A stretch of 64,000 nt of DNA from an uncultured Granulosicoccaceae bacterium (GTDB lineage: Bacteria > Pseudomonadota > Gammaproteobacteria > Granulosicoccales > Granulosicoccaceae), in assembly GCA_938035125.1 (NCBI GenBank), contig CALHNS010000019.1, positions 89,403-153,402 of the forward strand, in the 5' to 3' direction. Shown in pieces: positions 8,232 through 18,147 of the stretch. Numbering within the stretch: position 1 is the first letter of the stretch; every line of letters begins with the position of its first letter. Made by a program: the position numbers and the translations under genes. The notes below the pieces were generated by a model, which was not told where the DNA came from, did not search any database, and worked only from the letters and a program-made list of their open reading frames with translations.

Positions 8232-11200
8232 ATGAAACCCCCATTATTTCCATTGAGTACTCTGGCGCGAGCATGCGCTGCGAGTCTTCTCTGTGGCACC
8301 TTCACAGTAGTTGGTTCGCAAGCAATTGCTGCAACCACAGCCGGAACCGAGATTAAAAACCTTGCGACCGTAACCTATGAAGATGCAGCAGGTAATACGT
8401 TCAGCGCACAATCTAACGAAGCTGTTGTAACCGTTGCGCAAGTCTACTTTGCAACCATCGGCACCGACGTTGATGTCACAGGTTCTCCAGGTCAGACTGT
8501 TTACCTACCGTATGTGCTAACCAATACAGGTAACGGATCAGACACTTATAATCTGTCTGCAGTTGATGGCATTACTGGTGGCGATACACTTGATGCAGCC
8601 AGTATCACAATTTATCGTGATGCAAACGGTAACGGCCAACCCGATGCAGGCGAGCCAGCCATTTCGTCTCTTGATTTAGCCGAAGCTGAAAGTGCTGATC
8701 TTGTGGTTGCTGTGCAAATACCAACAACAGCAGTTGCTGCTGAAAATATTGGTATCACTTTAACAGCAGAAGCTCTTGAAGGTACGCCAGCTGCAGTTGC
8801 ACAAAGCGTTGAAGATGTCTCAGCCAACGGCGGTCGCGATACCTTAGACGGTACGGTTGAATCATTAATCACGGTTACTGATGATGCGGTGCTTGTGATG
8901 ACGAAAACATCGTCACACGATATCGCAAATAACGAAATCACTTATACCGTAACAGTAACTAACAATGGTAATACCACTGCTCAAGATGTCGTGATCTTCG
9001 ACGGCTTGCCAGCACAGACAACCTTTGTTTCAGGTTCTGTATCCGGTTTACTAGGTACTAACGGTGACACACTACTTCAAAACGCACCTAACTTAGTTGA
9101 AGGCCCAGGTCTTGACTTTAACGGTGACGGTACTGTCACAGACAGTGGTGAGCCATTATTGGGAATCGATTTAAACAACGATGGTGATACCGCCGATACG
9201 TTGGTTCCAGGTGTTTACGCAGTAGATTCAGAATTAGCACCTAATGCTACGGTTTCTATGACATTTACTGTTAGCTACGACCCAGTATTATTCGGTGGTG
9301 GCAATACTATTGATAACATCGCCTACTTAAGCGCTGACACCAATGGCGACGGTACGGTTGAAACATTAGAAAATTCTAATTTAACATCCGATGAAGTCGT
9401 TCAGAGCTTTGCGGTATCTTTAGATGATACAGGCGTTGCAAATCCATCTAATAGTGGTGGTGACGATGACGCAACCATCAACGATACGCAAACCGTCAGT
9501 TCTGCCGCATCGGGTGGTACGGTGTTGTTTGATTTAATCGTAACTAACAACGGTAACGGCGATGACACATTTGAATTAACGGTTGATCCAGGTACGTTTC
9601 CTACTGGCACCGTATTCACTTTCCTAGACGCAACAGGCGCAGTTCAGTTAACTGACACAAACGGCGCTGCAAGCGTTGACTCTGGTGTAATCGCTCAAAA
9701 CGGCACTCGTACTATTCAAGTACGAGCGAAACTACCACAAGGTGCTAGTGGTGACAACGGCGGTGCAGGCTTCCTTGCTACGGTAACAGCTACCTCGGCA
9801 GTGAATCCTTCCTCTGTTGCTATTTTCGACACAGCCGACATCCAGTTAGATGATATCGTTGCAGCAAGCGCGGATATTCACGCTAGCACAGGCGGCACCA
9901 TAGGCGCAGACGAAGACCCACTGGGTACAGCGCCATTTGTACCGGTAGCAACATTAAACGCCGATGCTGGATCAACGGTTAACATACCTGTGTTAATTGA
10001 TAACGAAAGCAGCGATTCTGATTCTTATCAGCTCTTCGCTGGCAGTAGCTTTGACGGTACCAACGTTGGTGCACTTCCAACAGGCTGGAATGTTCAGTTC
10101 TTCCTAGATGATGGTAATGGCAACCCTACCGGTCCTGCTATTACATCAACTCCCACTCTGCCTGGTGGTACCACTGACTTTGCATTGGTTGCAGTGGTCA
10201 CTTTAGCCGCTGATGCAGCACTGTCAGCAGCCGATGTATTGTTTGATGCAAACGGTGATGGCACAGCTACATCAACCGATCAAAACGGTGATGGCGACGG
10301 TGATTATCCATTGTTCATGCAAATCATCTCTGCAAATTCAGGCGCTACAGACACCATGCTACAAGCGGTTGATGTTAATGCAGGCCGCGCGGTTGCATTC
10401 ACGCCAAGCTTGTCAAACCAAGTTGAGCCAGGTGGTACGGTTGAATTTCCAGCTTCGTTAGACAACACTGGCAATTCAGAAGAAACTGTGGAACTGACAA
10501 CCTCTAACAGTCAGCCTGGTTTCATTAATACCGTTACGATTGATACAAACGGCGACGGCATTGCCGATACCGTGCTAGGTAACTTAACCCCTGGCACTAT
10601 CATGGTTCAACAGGATGATGGCACTGTTGCAATCATTACCGTTGAAAACGCTGATGGCGATGCAGACCCTGAGTTGGTATTACCACCAGGTGTTTCAATT
10701 CCATTAGTAACTACCGTATTTGCTCCAGCTAATGCACCAGCGGGCCAAGTTGACACCATGACATTGGTTGCAACTAACGTTGATACCGCTGCGGATGCAC
10801 CTGATGCAGAAGTATCCTTCCAAAGTGATGTTATTACGGGTCAGGTTCGTTTGACAAAAACAGCTGCAATCGATACCGATTGCGACGGCACGGCAGACTC
10901 TTCTTTCGAGTCGGTACAAACTGTTGCTGTAGAACCTGAGCAATGCGTTATCTGGCGTGTGGTTGCAGAGAACCAAGGCGATGTCGATGCGAACAACGTC
11001 ATCATTACTGACTCTGTTACCGCATTCAGTGCATTTGAAGCAGGCACCTTAGCTTATTGCTTAACCAGCGGTTGCGCTCCAGCACCTGTTACTGATGCTC
11101 AAACTGATGACGCCGGTGGATTAACTGGATCGGTTATCACTTTCTATGCAGGCACGGGTGCAAACCCAGCAGCTGGTGAAGGTGGAATCTTAGTACCTGG

Positions 11201-11240
11201 TGAACAAGCCACTGCACAATTCAGTGTACGTGTGGAGTGA
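8232..11240 (+). CDS. S-layer-like secreted protein with Ca-binding-type loops
   Basis: A 1002-residue exported protein with an AAAAGGA ribosome site (8217-8223) and a signal peptide ending near SQAIAA. It is rich in Thr, Ala, Asp and Gly, poor in Lys and acidic, as is typical of S-layer or matrix proteins. At least seven D-x-N-x-D-G loops (for example DANGNGQPDAGEP, DFNGDGTVTDSGEP, DTNGDGIADT) resemble dockerin or thrombospondin-3 calcium sites. The N-terminal module (AATTAGTEIKNLATVTY and about 150 residues) is shared with the 11371 and 18148 products. The C-terminal domain (about 870-1002) carries four Cys and is paralogous to the end of the 18148 product. It is followed by strong hairpins, so it may be made in larger amount than the downstream genes. 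The S-layer role is inferred. Confidence 0.82.
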   Translation: MKPPLFPLSTLARACAASLLCGTFTVVGSQAIAATTAGTEIKNLATVTYEDAAGNTFSAQSNEAVVTVAQVYFATIGTDVDVTGSPGQTVYLPYVLTNTGNGSDTYNLSAVDGITGGDTLDAASITIYRDANGNGQPDAGEPAISSLDLAEAESADLVVAVQIPTTAVAAENIGITLTAEALEGTPAAVAQSVEDVSANGGRDTLDGTVESLITVTDDAVLVMTKTSSHDIANNEITYTVTVTNNGNTTAQDVVIFDGLPAQTTFVSGSVSGLLGTNGDTLLQNAPNLVEGPGLDFNGDGTVTDSGEPLLGIDLNNDGDTADTLVPGVYAVDSELAPNATVSMTFTVSYDPVLFGGGNTIDNIAYLSADTNGDGTVETLENSNLTSDEVVQSFAVSLDDTGVANPSNSGGDDDATINDTQTVSSAASGGTVLFDLIVTNNGNGDDTFELTVDPGTFPTGTVFTFLDATGAVQLTDTNGAASVDSGVIAQNGTRTIQVRAKLPQGASGDNGGAGFLATVTATSAVNPSSVAIFDTADIQLDDIVAASADIHASTGGTIGADEDPLGTAPFVPVATLNADAGSTVNIPVLIDNESSDSDSYQLFAGSSFDGTNVGALPTGWNVQFFLDDGNGNPTGPAITSTPTLPGGTTDFALVAVVTLAADAALSAADVLFDANGDGTATSTDQNGDGDGDYPLFMQIISANSGATDTMLQAVDVNAGRAVAFTPSLSNQVEPGGTVEFPASLDNTGNSEETVELTTSNSQPGFINTVTIDTNGDGIADTVLGNLTPGTIMVQQDDGTVAIITVENADGDADPELVLPPGVSIPLVTTVFAPANAPAGQVDTMTLVATNVDTAADAPDAEVSFQSDVITGQVRLTKTAAIDTDCDGTADSSFESVQTVAVEPEQCVIWRVVAENQGDVDANNVIITDSVTAFSAFEAGTLAYCLTSGCAPAPVTDAQTDDAGGLTGSVITFYAGTGANPAAGEGGILVPGEQATAQFSVRVE

Positions 11241-11249
11241 TCTGAAACG

Positions 11250-11279
11250 CCTTTCGCCGGAAAACCTTCCGGCGAAAGG
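11250..11279 (+). terminator. Perfect 13-bp hairpin after the S-layer-like gene
   Basis: CCTTTCGCCGGAA pairs perfectly with TTCCGGCGAAAGG around an AACC loop, starting 10 bases past the stop codon. No T-run follows, so it may act as an attenuator or an mRNA 3'-end stabiliser inside the operon instead of a full terminator. Confidence 0.7.
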
Positions 11280-11285
11280 ACTCGT

Positions 11286-11324
11286 CAAGCTTCTGCGATT
11301 CGCAGAAGCTTGCCTAGTTCTAGG
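11286..11324 (+). terminator. Second perfect hairpin and a short third inverted repeat
   Basis: CAAGCTTCTGCG pairs perfectly with CGCAGAAGCTTG around an ATT loop (11286-11312). A 5-bp repeat, CCTAG-TT-CTAGG, follows at 11313-11324. No T-run is present. Together with the hairpin just upstream this forms a tandem secondary-structure block between the S-layer-like and barrel genes. Confidence 0.6.
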
Positions 11325-11370
11325 GGCCTACAACTTAAGCTATTCAAAAAGAAAACAATAACCCACTGTG

Positions 11371-14300
11371 ATGTATTTTTTATCGAATCATTTTTTTCAA
11401 CAAGCGAGAAATTGCCTGCACGTGCTACTGTGCACGTTTGCGATTACTCTATCGCTTGTTGGAACCTATGTTTCGGCAGCAACCGCCCCAGGCACGCTCA
11501 TTCACAATCGGGCGGAAATCATCTATTTTGATACGGGCACAGGTTCCATCATTCGCACCCAATCGAATAATTCCACAGTAGAAGTCGCAAGAGTTTTTCG
11601 CGCAAAAATTGAAGGCCCATCAACCCATATTGCACACGCTGCAAAATTCCTTGGCCTACCTTTTCGAATTCAAAATACCGGTAATGCGGCAGATTCTTTT
11701 TCTCTTAATGTTGAAAATCTAACAGGTGACTCTGGTGATGTTCAAAGCCTTTTCTTAATTCACGATATAAACGGCAACGGTATCGCCGATGCGGGCGAAC
11801 CCGTAATTTCTGAAACCCCGCGAATAGAACCTGGCAATATTATCGAACTGGTGGTGGCTGGAAATATTCCTTCCACCGCGATCGTTGACGAACAATATCA
11901 AGTTGGCGTATCAGCTGTAGGAAATAACGCCAATCAGCCACTGAACGCTACCACAACGATCACAATCGTTGATGGTGCTTTTATAAGCCTGACTAAAAGT
12001 TCAGAATCAGAATGCTCGGTTCCTACACCGCCCAACACGGACATCAATTATCGTATTGATTTTACGAACAGTGGTAACCGAGAACCTGAATCGCAAACGG
12101 TGTTAATCGATGGAATTCTGCGAACCGGTGTGCTCATCCGAGACAATATTCCTGCAGGCACACAGCTTCTACCCAATCAGAATATTTCGTTTGCTCCTAT
12201 CCAAGGCCTGCCCATTGTTTTAGAAAACGTATCTGAATCACAATGGTTAAGCTATTCTGCGTGGGATCGCGCTCGCCCTGCCGCAAGCTTCGGACTATTC
12301 GTACCTGCTGAAAATATGGCGCCCGGGCAAAGTGGTAACTTTTTGTTCTCGCTTCGCGTTATTGATTTGGAATTACCCAACGCGTTGGTTGAAAACATCG
12401 CAGGCGTCGATATCGATGGGGACGGCCAATTTGATTTTGAATCTAATGCGGTGTGTAATCTAATCGATGAGACCGAACCAGATCTTGGTGCTGCAATTGA
12501 TGCCACTGATGCAACCCTCAGTTTTCAACGCCCTTCACCAGAGCTGCAACGTCAAAATAGTACCCCTGATTTTTTCAATGAAGAACACTTTGTTGAATCA
12601 GGCAGCTTTCGAATCAATTCAGGTTCCACCTCTTATCAGCCCATACGTGATGGACTGTACTTAGAACTTAGAACCACGGGCTTACCCCCAGGCACCATTA
12701 TCGGCACCGATAGCCGCGGTGCATCCTACGTGCTAGTCACCCTAGAATCAGAATTAACTGGTGACACACTGCAAGTGGTGATGTTAGAAACAGAACCCGA
12801 ATCGGGAATCTTTCGAAACATTCGCCCTATTGGTTTGAGTTTAAACGATAGCGGTAACGGGCAAATTTGCCCGGGGGGTGACCGTATTGGCGAATTGGCT
12901 ATAGGCTATGAAATCGATGCACCTGAATGTGTGTTAACCAGTGCATCCAACGATGTAATACGCGCTATTTTAGTTGATGGAAACCAAAATGCCGACATCA
13001 TCCTTACCGCATCCGTTGTTGTGTCCCCAACAGCGATTGTGTTTGATGCATTCACTCGTAACCCAGTTCCTGGTGCACGCGTATCGATTCGCCAAGGTGG
13101 CGCACCCGCAGCAGCGAGTGCGGGAATTTTCGATGATGGAGAAGACTCACCTATCGTTCCAGATATCATTACTAACGATCCATTAGTCGCCATCACCAAC
13201 GCACAAGGTGAATACGAAATCCCTCCTCTATTGCCTGGCGATGGGTATTATTTATTTGTTGAACCCCCTGAAAATTTCATTTTCCCATCACAAGTAGCAC
13301 CTGAAGATTTAATTGGTTTACAAGTTACACCCGCTTCTTACGGCCCCCTAGGAGTGGGTGAAAGCAGCGGTGTTTTTTCAATTAGAGAAGGCGATGCCAC
13401 ACCCATTGGTGATATCCCTCTTGACCCCGCCGATTCAAGTAACCGCCTATCAATTGAAAAACGTGCACTGCAAGTAGAGGTTGAGCCAGGTGATGTTGTT
13501 GGGTACACCGTTACCGTCACCAATCGCACCGATGAAGAACAATTTAATGTGCGTGTGGGTGATCGAGTGCCATTTGGTTTTAAGCTTATTTCTGGCACCA
13601 CACGAGTAGACAACGAACCCGCAGCTGAGCCATTAGGTACGCCAGGTTATGAACTGGATTTTCCTTTAGGTACGTTACTTGGCGGTGAATCGCGCGAACT
13701 AACCTACGTGCTCGAAGCAACAGCAGGTTCTATTGACGGGGACGGTATTAACAAGGCACGTGCAAGCGCTAGAACCAATACCGGTGTGATTCTGCGTTCA
13801 GCCGAAAGCCGTGCTCGTGTTCGAATCAACCGAGACAGCGCATTATCCGATAGAGCCGCACTGTTTGGAAAAGTGTATATCGATTCTGATTGCAACAACA
13901 TACAAAACGATGCCGAATGGCCCATTGGTGGTGTTCGACTGTATTTAGATGATGGTTCTTTCGCCATCACTGATGAAAACGGGCAATACAGCCTGTACGG
14001 ATTGGAACCGGGAACCCGTGTACTACGTGCCGACCCATTAACGGTACCAGAAGGGTTAACATTCAAACCATTAGACAATGCCAACGCCGCAGTGGGCGAT
14101 AGTCGATTTGTTCACTTAAGCCCAGGTGACTTTCATCGTGCTGATTTCGCAGCTACCTGTCCTGTAGCCAATATAGAAAAAGTGTTTGAAGAGATTCGCG
14201 CACGTAATGCAACGATTGATGGCAGCTGGTTGTTAGAAGAAGCCGAGCGCTTTTCACCCAATAACGATACACAAGACACCGCAAATCGGGGTCTACCCAA

Positions 14301-17300
14301 CATCAACGCCGCTGATATTGACGGTGATTTATCAAACGGTATTTTAAACGGCCCAGACACGGGCCGAACGCGTTCAGAAAAGCGCATTGAAGATAAAGAA
14401 GAAGCAGAATTAGAAAACCAGAAAAAATTGATTCCAGCGGTGGCGCCAAAAGCGCCATTACTCGATCCTAAAACAGCCGTTGCAACTATTACCAATGAGC
14501 AGGCGAAATTAGGCACGTGGTTGTGGCCTGAAAGCGACACTAGCCTGGACGGCCGATTCATTGCTGTTATCCGAGCCGGTATCGACCCTACCTTGTTTGT
14601 TAACGGCGAAGCCATAGCAGATACTCAAATTGGTGAACGTATAGAAAACCGACGCGAAAGTGCGCAAGTGGTTGCCTGGTATGGCGTGCAACTAAGCCCT
14701 GGCTTAAATCGGGTTGAAATTCGCGGAACCGATACGTTCGGCAATACCCGAGTATTGGCTGAAAACGAATTCAAACGACCCGCACAAGGCACACGAATGG
14801 TGCTGCGCGCAAAAACCGATACCTTATCGGCAGACGGTGGCAGAAGCGTATTGCCAATTGAAATCAATATCCTTGATGACAACGGCTACCCAGCGCAAGG
14901 GGTGCATTTCGTTACCTTAGATGCAGGCAGTAACAGCGGCGGATGGCTTGAAGATGATTTACAAGCTTCAGAAGATGGTCAACAAATTCGTGTGGATGAA
15001 GGACGAGCAACCGCGCACCTAAAAAGCTCTGACTACACCGGCACCGTAACAGTGAGCGCAAGCGCTAATGATATGAACGCCAAACTGCGTGTATTTCAAA
15101 TTGCCACGCTTCGTCCTTTATTCGGTGTGGGCGTATTGGAATTAAACCTTGGCGCCACCGAATTATCCAGCGACGGTCTAACCCCAACAGCCCACGCAGA
15201 TGGAGCAGAAGACGGTACTGAAATAGATGGTCGAATTTCGATGTTTCTTAAAGGCCAGATTCGTGGCAATACTCACTTAACGTTATCGTATGACAGCGAT
15301 AAAACACGTGATACGGATTTGCTACGAGACATTGAACCCGGTGCTCATTACCCAATACATGGGGATGCATCGATTCGTGGTTATGAGGGTCAAAGCCGCA
15401 GTAAGCTTTACGCAAAACTTGAACGTGGGAAAAACAGCATTCTGTGGGGTGACTACGTTACCGATGTAGACGGAGAGATCGATAATCTGGCGCGCCAACA
15501 ACGTGTTCTTACAGGTTTCAACAGTCGTTACGACACAGGCCGAGCAAGCTTTCAAGTCTATGCGGCAATGGCAGAAGAAGGTCGTCGTTTCGAGGAAATT
15601 CCTGGCAACGGCACAGCCCTACTGTATCAACTGCAAGGCGCACCCATCATCGCTAACAGCGAATTGGTGGAAATCATCGTGCGTGATAGAGAAAATCCTG
15701 GGCTAGTCATCTCTCAAACGCGTTTGGTTCGTTTCGGTGATTACACCATCGATTCCATTAGTGGTGAACTATCGTTTGCCGATGTGATTCCAAGTTTCGA
15801 TGACGAGCTCAATCCAATTTTTCTACGCGTTACCTACGATCAAGAAAATGGCGGCGAAGAACATTTAGTTGCAGGCGCACGAGCACACTTCAATATCACC
15901 GATTCACTAACCGCTGGCGCAAGCTTTTCAGATGACAGCGCCCCCATTGATGGAGGATCTTTAGGTGGTGGTTACCTAGCGTGGCGCCCAAGCGACAACA
16001 CAACCGTTTCAGCCAGTGCTGCCCGTGCAACCCATAATAATGGCGACCAGGCTGGCAACGCTCAACGTTTAAGCATTGAACAACGCTGGGGATCAAGCAA
16101 CCAACGCACAACATCGATTGTGGCCGCAAACGCTGACGCAGGTTTTAACACAGCCGATGCCGGCATCGGTGCAGGCAGACGTGAAGTACGATTAGAACAT
16201 CGTGAACGCTTCTCCTCAACTTTACGAGGAGAGATTGAAGGCACATTAAGCGAATCAACCGAATCTGATGAGCTTCGTAGCACCTTCGGCGGCACCTTAA
16301 CCAAGTCTTATAGAAACTGGACACTACGCGGTGGCGCTCGTCGCATTCGTCAACGCACGAGCGGTACAAGCGATGAATTTACCACAGCCATCGTGGGTGC
16401 AGAACGACGCTTTACTGTCGGTGGCAGAAACGCATCAGCGGATATCGAATACGAACAAGATGCCACAGAAGCTGCACGCAATCGCGTTAGTTTAGGTACA
16501 AGAATTCAATTACGAGATCATTTGCAACTGAATGCACGTTATGAACGCGAAAGCGGCATATATGATTTTTCAAGTGGTGGCACTCAGAGCACCAATGAAT
16601 CCTTCATTGCAGGCTTAGAATCGGATGCCATAAAAAATACGCGCCTGTATTCAGAGTATCGAATGCGCGGTGGCATCGGTGGTCGCGATCTAGCAACCGC
16701 TAGCGGCATTCGAGGTAACTATGAAGTAGCCAATGGTTTGAAAGTATCCCCTGCTCTTGAGGTGGTGAATTCCATCGCAGGTGATGACAGCGGTGATGGT
16801 GTGGCTATATCGGTAGGTGTTTCTGATACCAGAAACCCCAACGTTCGCGCATCAGCCCAAGCTGAATACCGCATGGGCAGAGATTCAGACCTGATTGGTT
16901 TACGCGCCAACTACGCGGCTCGTTTAAATTTAGATTGGACGGCAATTGCTAGCGAAGATTTTCGCTTAACCGACCCTGATGAAGGCCAAGTGGAAACGCG
17001 CCATGCCCTTACCTTAGGTTTAGCACGCAGGCCTCGTTTGAACAACCGACATCATATGTTGTTTCAATATCAATGGAAAGTTGATCGAGCCGACGGAGAA
17101 ACCTTAGATCGTGATACCCACGTATTGTCTACCCATCAAAATTTTCAGCTGGGTGCGGGTGTCACATTGGCTGGGCGATTGGGCGGTAAGCAACAAACGA
17201 ATTTCTTAATTGATAGAGACTTTAAATCAGCCGCATACTTAGCCGATATCAGAGTCATTATGGATTTGTCCAGACGCTGGACGGTCGATTTACGCACAGG

Positions 17301-17520
17301 AATACTGGCTACAGGTTCTGGTGAAAGCATTCGGCACTCATTCGGTGCGGGTGTCTCCTATCTTGTCGATCGCAACCTGGAATTACACCTAGGTTACAAC
17401 ACCACAGGTTTTCGTGATGAAGACTTAGATGGTGAAGGTTATAACGCTCATGGCGTGCGTTTTGGCATTCGCTACAAATTTAATGAAAACTTGTTCCATT
17501 GGTTAAATGCGCCCAAGTAA
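11371..17520 (+). CDS. DUF11/SdrD-B/Big-domain protein with a large C-terminal outer-membrane barrel
   Basis: About 2049 residues; a GTG immediately precedes the ATG at 11371, and no strong ribosome site is visible for either. The signal peptide ends near GTYVSAA. The layout is the shared N-terminal module (AATAPGTLIHNRAEI onward), DUF11-like domains, a carboxypeptidase-regulatory/Cna-B-like domain (about 548-645), DUF11 (about 690-820), an SdrD-B-like domain (about 828-890, with DSDCNN), a charged KRIEDKEEAELENQKK linker, a Big_1/invasin-like Ig domain (about 1143-1243), then roughly 790 residues of alternating amphipathic strands ending VRFGIRYKF plus an 11-residue tail. The last part looks like a 30-or-more-stranded barrel. 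It probably anchors or exports the neighbouring array proteins in the outer membrane (inference). Homologues annotated only as DUF11 or SdrD-B proteins exist in other phyla to my knowledge. Confidence 0.82.
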   Translation: MYFLSNHFFQQARNCLHVLLCTFAITLSLVGTYVSAATAPGTLIHNRAEIIYFDTGTGSIIRTQSNNSTVEVARVFRAKIEGPSTHIAHAAKFLGLPFRIQNTGNAADSFSLNVENLTGDSGDVQSLFLIHDINGNGIADAGEPVISETPRIEPGNIIELVVAGNIPSTAIVDEQYQVGVSAVGNNANQPLNATTTITIVDGAFISLTKSSESECSVPTPPNTDINYRIDFTNSGNREPESQTVLIDGILRTGVLIRDNIPAGTQLLPNQNISFAPIQGLPIVLENVSESQWLSYSAWDRARPAASFGLFVPAENMAPGQSGNFLFSLRVIDLELPNALVENIAGVDIDGDGQFDFESNAVCNLIDETEPDLGAAIDATDATLSFQRPSPELQRQNSTPDFFNEEHFVESGSFRINSGSTSYQPIRDGLYLELRTTGLPPGTIIGTDSRGASYVLVTLESELTGDTLQVVMLETEPESGIFRNIRPIGLSLNDSGNGQICPGGDRIGELAIGYEIDAPECVLTSASNDVIRAILVDGNQNADIILTASVVVSPTAIVFDAFTRNPVPGARVSIRQGGAPAAASAGIFDDGEDSPIVPDIITNDPLVAITNAQGEYEIPPLLPGDGYYLFVEPPENFIFPSQVAPEDLIGLQVTPASYGPLGVGESSGVFSIREGDATPIGDIPLDPADSSNRLSIEKRALQVEVEPGDVVGYTVTVTNRTDEEQFNVRVGDRVPFGFKLISGTTRVDNEPAAEPLGTPGYELDFPLGTLLGGESRELTYVLEATAGSIDGDGINKARASARTNTGVILRSAESRARVRINRDSALSDRAALFGKVYIDSDCNNIQNDAEWPIGGVRLYLDDGSFAITDENGQYSLYGLEPGTRVLRADPLTVPEGLTFKPLDNANAAVGDSRFVHLSPGDFHRADFAATCPVANIEKVFEEIRARNATIDGSWLLEEAERFSPNNDTQDTANRGLPNINAADIDGDLSNGILNGPDTGRTRSEKRIEDKEEAELENQKKLIPAVAPKAPLLDPKTAVATITNEQAKLGTWLWPESDTSLDGRFIAVIRAGIDPTLFVNGEAIADTQIGERIENRRESAQVVAWYGVQLSPGLNRVEIRGTDTFGNTRVLAENEFKRPAQGTRMVLRAKTDTLSADGGRSVLPIEINILDDNGYPAQGVHFVTLDAGSNSGGWLEDDLQASEDGQQIRVDEGRATAHLKSSDYTGTVTVSASANDMNAKLRVFQIATLRPLFGVGVLELNLGATELSSDGLTPTAHADGAEDGTEIDGRISMFLKGQIRGNTHLTLSYDSDKTRDTDLLRDIEPGAHYPIHGDASIRGYEGQSRSKLYAKLERGKNSILWGDYVTDVDGEIDNLARQQRVLTGFNSRYDTGRASFQVYAAMAEEGRRFEEIPGNGTALLYQLQGAPIIANSELVEIIVRDRENPGLVISQTRLVRFGDYTIDSISGELSFADVIPSFDDELNPIFLRVTYDQENGGEEHLVAGARAHFNITDSLTAGASFSDDSAPIDGGSLGGGYLAWRPSDNTTVSASAARATHNNGDQAGNAQRLSIEQRWGSSNQRTTSIVAANADAGFNTADAGIGAGRREVRLEHRERFSSTLRGEIEGTLSESTESDELRSTFGGTLTKSYRNWTLRGGARRIRQRTSGTSDEFTTAIVGAERRFTVGGRNASADIEYEQDATEAARNRVSLGTRIQLRDHLQLNARYERESGIYDFSSGGTQSTNESFIAGLESDAIKNTRLYSEYRMRGGIGGRDLATASGIRGNYEVANGLKVSPALEVVNSIAGDDSGDGVAISVGVSDTRNPNVRASAQAEYRMGRDSDLIGLRANYAARLNLDWTAIASEDFRLTDPDEGQVETRHALTLGLARRPRLNNRHHMLFQYQWKVDRADGETLDRDTHVLSTHQNFQLGAGVTLAGRLGGKQQTNFLIDRDFKSAAYLADIRVIMDLSRRWTVDLRTGILATGSGESIRHSFGAGVSYLVDRNLELHLGYNTTGFRDEDLDGEGYNAHGVRFGIRYKFNENLFHWLNAPK

Positions 17521-17538
17521 TCATCAGGATATAAAACG

Positions 17539-18144
17539 ATGAACATCAATCAATCAATACAGGCCATAAGAGACCTTTGCAGATTCTCAATAGTTGCTGC
17601 AACGTCGCTGCTACTGATTGGGTGCGTGACAACCGAAGAGCTTTATGCAGAATACGACGATCAAGCTTGCCGGGTTAGCTTAGTTAAAACCACATCAGGC
17701 CACACTGTTGTTAAAGAATTGGTATCTGATCGATCAATGGCATGGGAACCTTCGGTTCTTTTCGCTTTAGGTAAAGATAACTTAGGTGAGAACCAAAAGC
17801 GACGCTTAGATCAAGATGTTGCTGTACTTAAACGATACCCAGAACTACGCGTAAGTGTGCGAGGCTATGCCGACGCCTCAGGCACCGCACTCTTTAATCG
17901 TGATCTTGCGGCACGTCGCGCCGCTAAAGTAGCAAGTTATTTAGTTAAATCAGGCATTGATCGTGACCGCGTGCAACAAACCTCGCTAGGAGAAGGCATG
18001 CCCATAAAGCAAGCTGAAGCTGAAGCTGCGGTACCGGTTAATCGTCGTGTGGAATTGGTTCTCATGGATGTCAATAGCAATTTAGTGCGGTATCAGGTAA
18101 ACCCTGAAGAGCCACCTATCAGCGCAGCCACAGAGGAAGAATAA
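17539..18144 (+). CDS. OmpA-family peptidoglycan-binding lipoprotein
   Basis: A 201-residue lipoprotein with an AGGA ribosome site at 17526-17529. The lipobox LLIGC gives Cys29 as the lipidated residue. The C-terminal half is an OmpA/Pal-type domain: VRGYADASGTALFNRDLAARRAAKVASYL followed by NRRVELV, with the Asp and Arg that grip meso-diaminopimelate in the family. It sits between the barrel gene and the second S-layer-like gene, so it most likely ties this surface assembly to the cell wall (inference). Its 3' end supplies the GAGGAAGA ribosome site of the next gene. Confidence 0.88.
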   Translation: MNINQSIQAIRDLCRFSIVAATSLLLIGCVTTEELYAEYDDQACRVSLVKTTSGHTVVKELVSDRSMAWEPSVLFALGKDNLGENQKRRLDQDVAVLKRYPELRVSVRGYADASGTALFNRDLAARRAAKVASYLVKSGIDRDRVQQTSLGEGMPIKQAEAEAAVPVNRRVELVLMDVNSNLVRYQVNPEEPPISAATEEE

Positions 18145-18147
18145 ACT

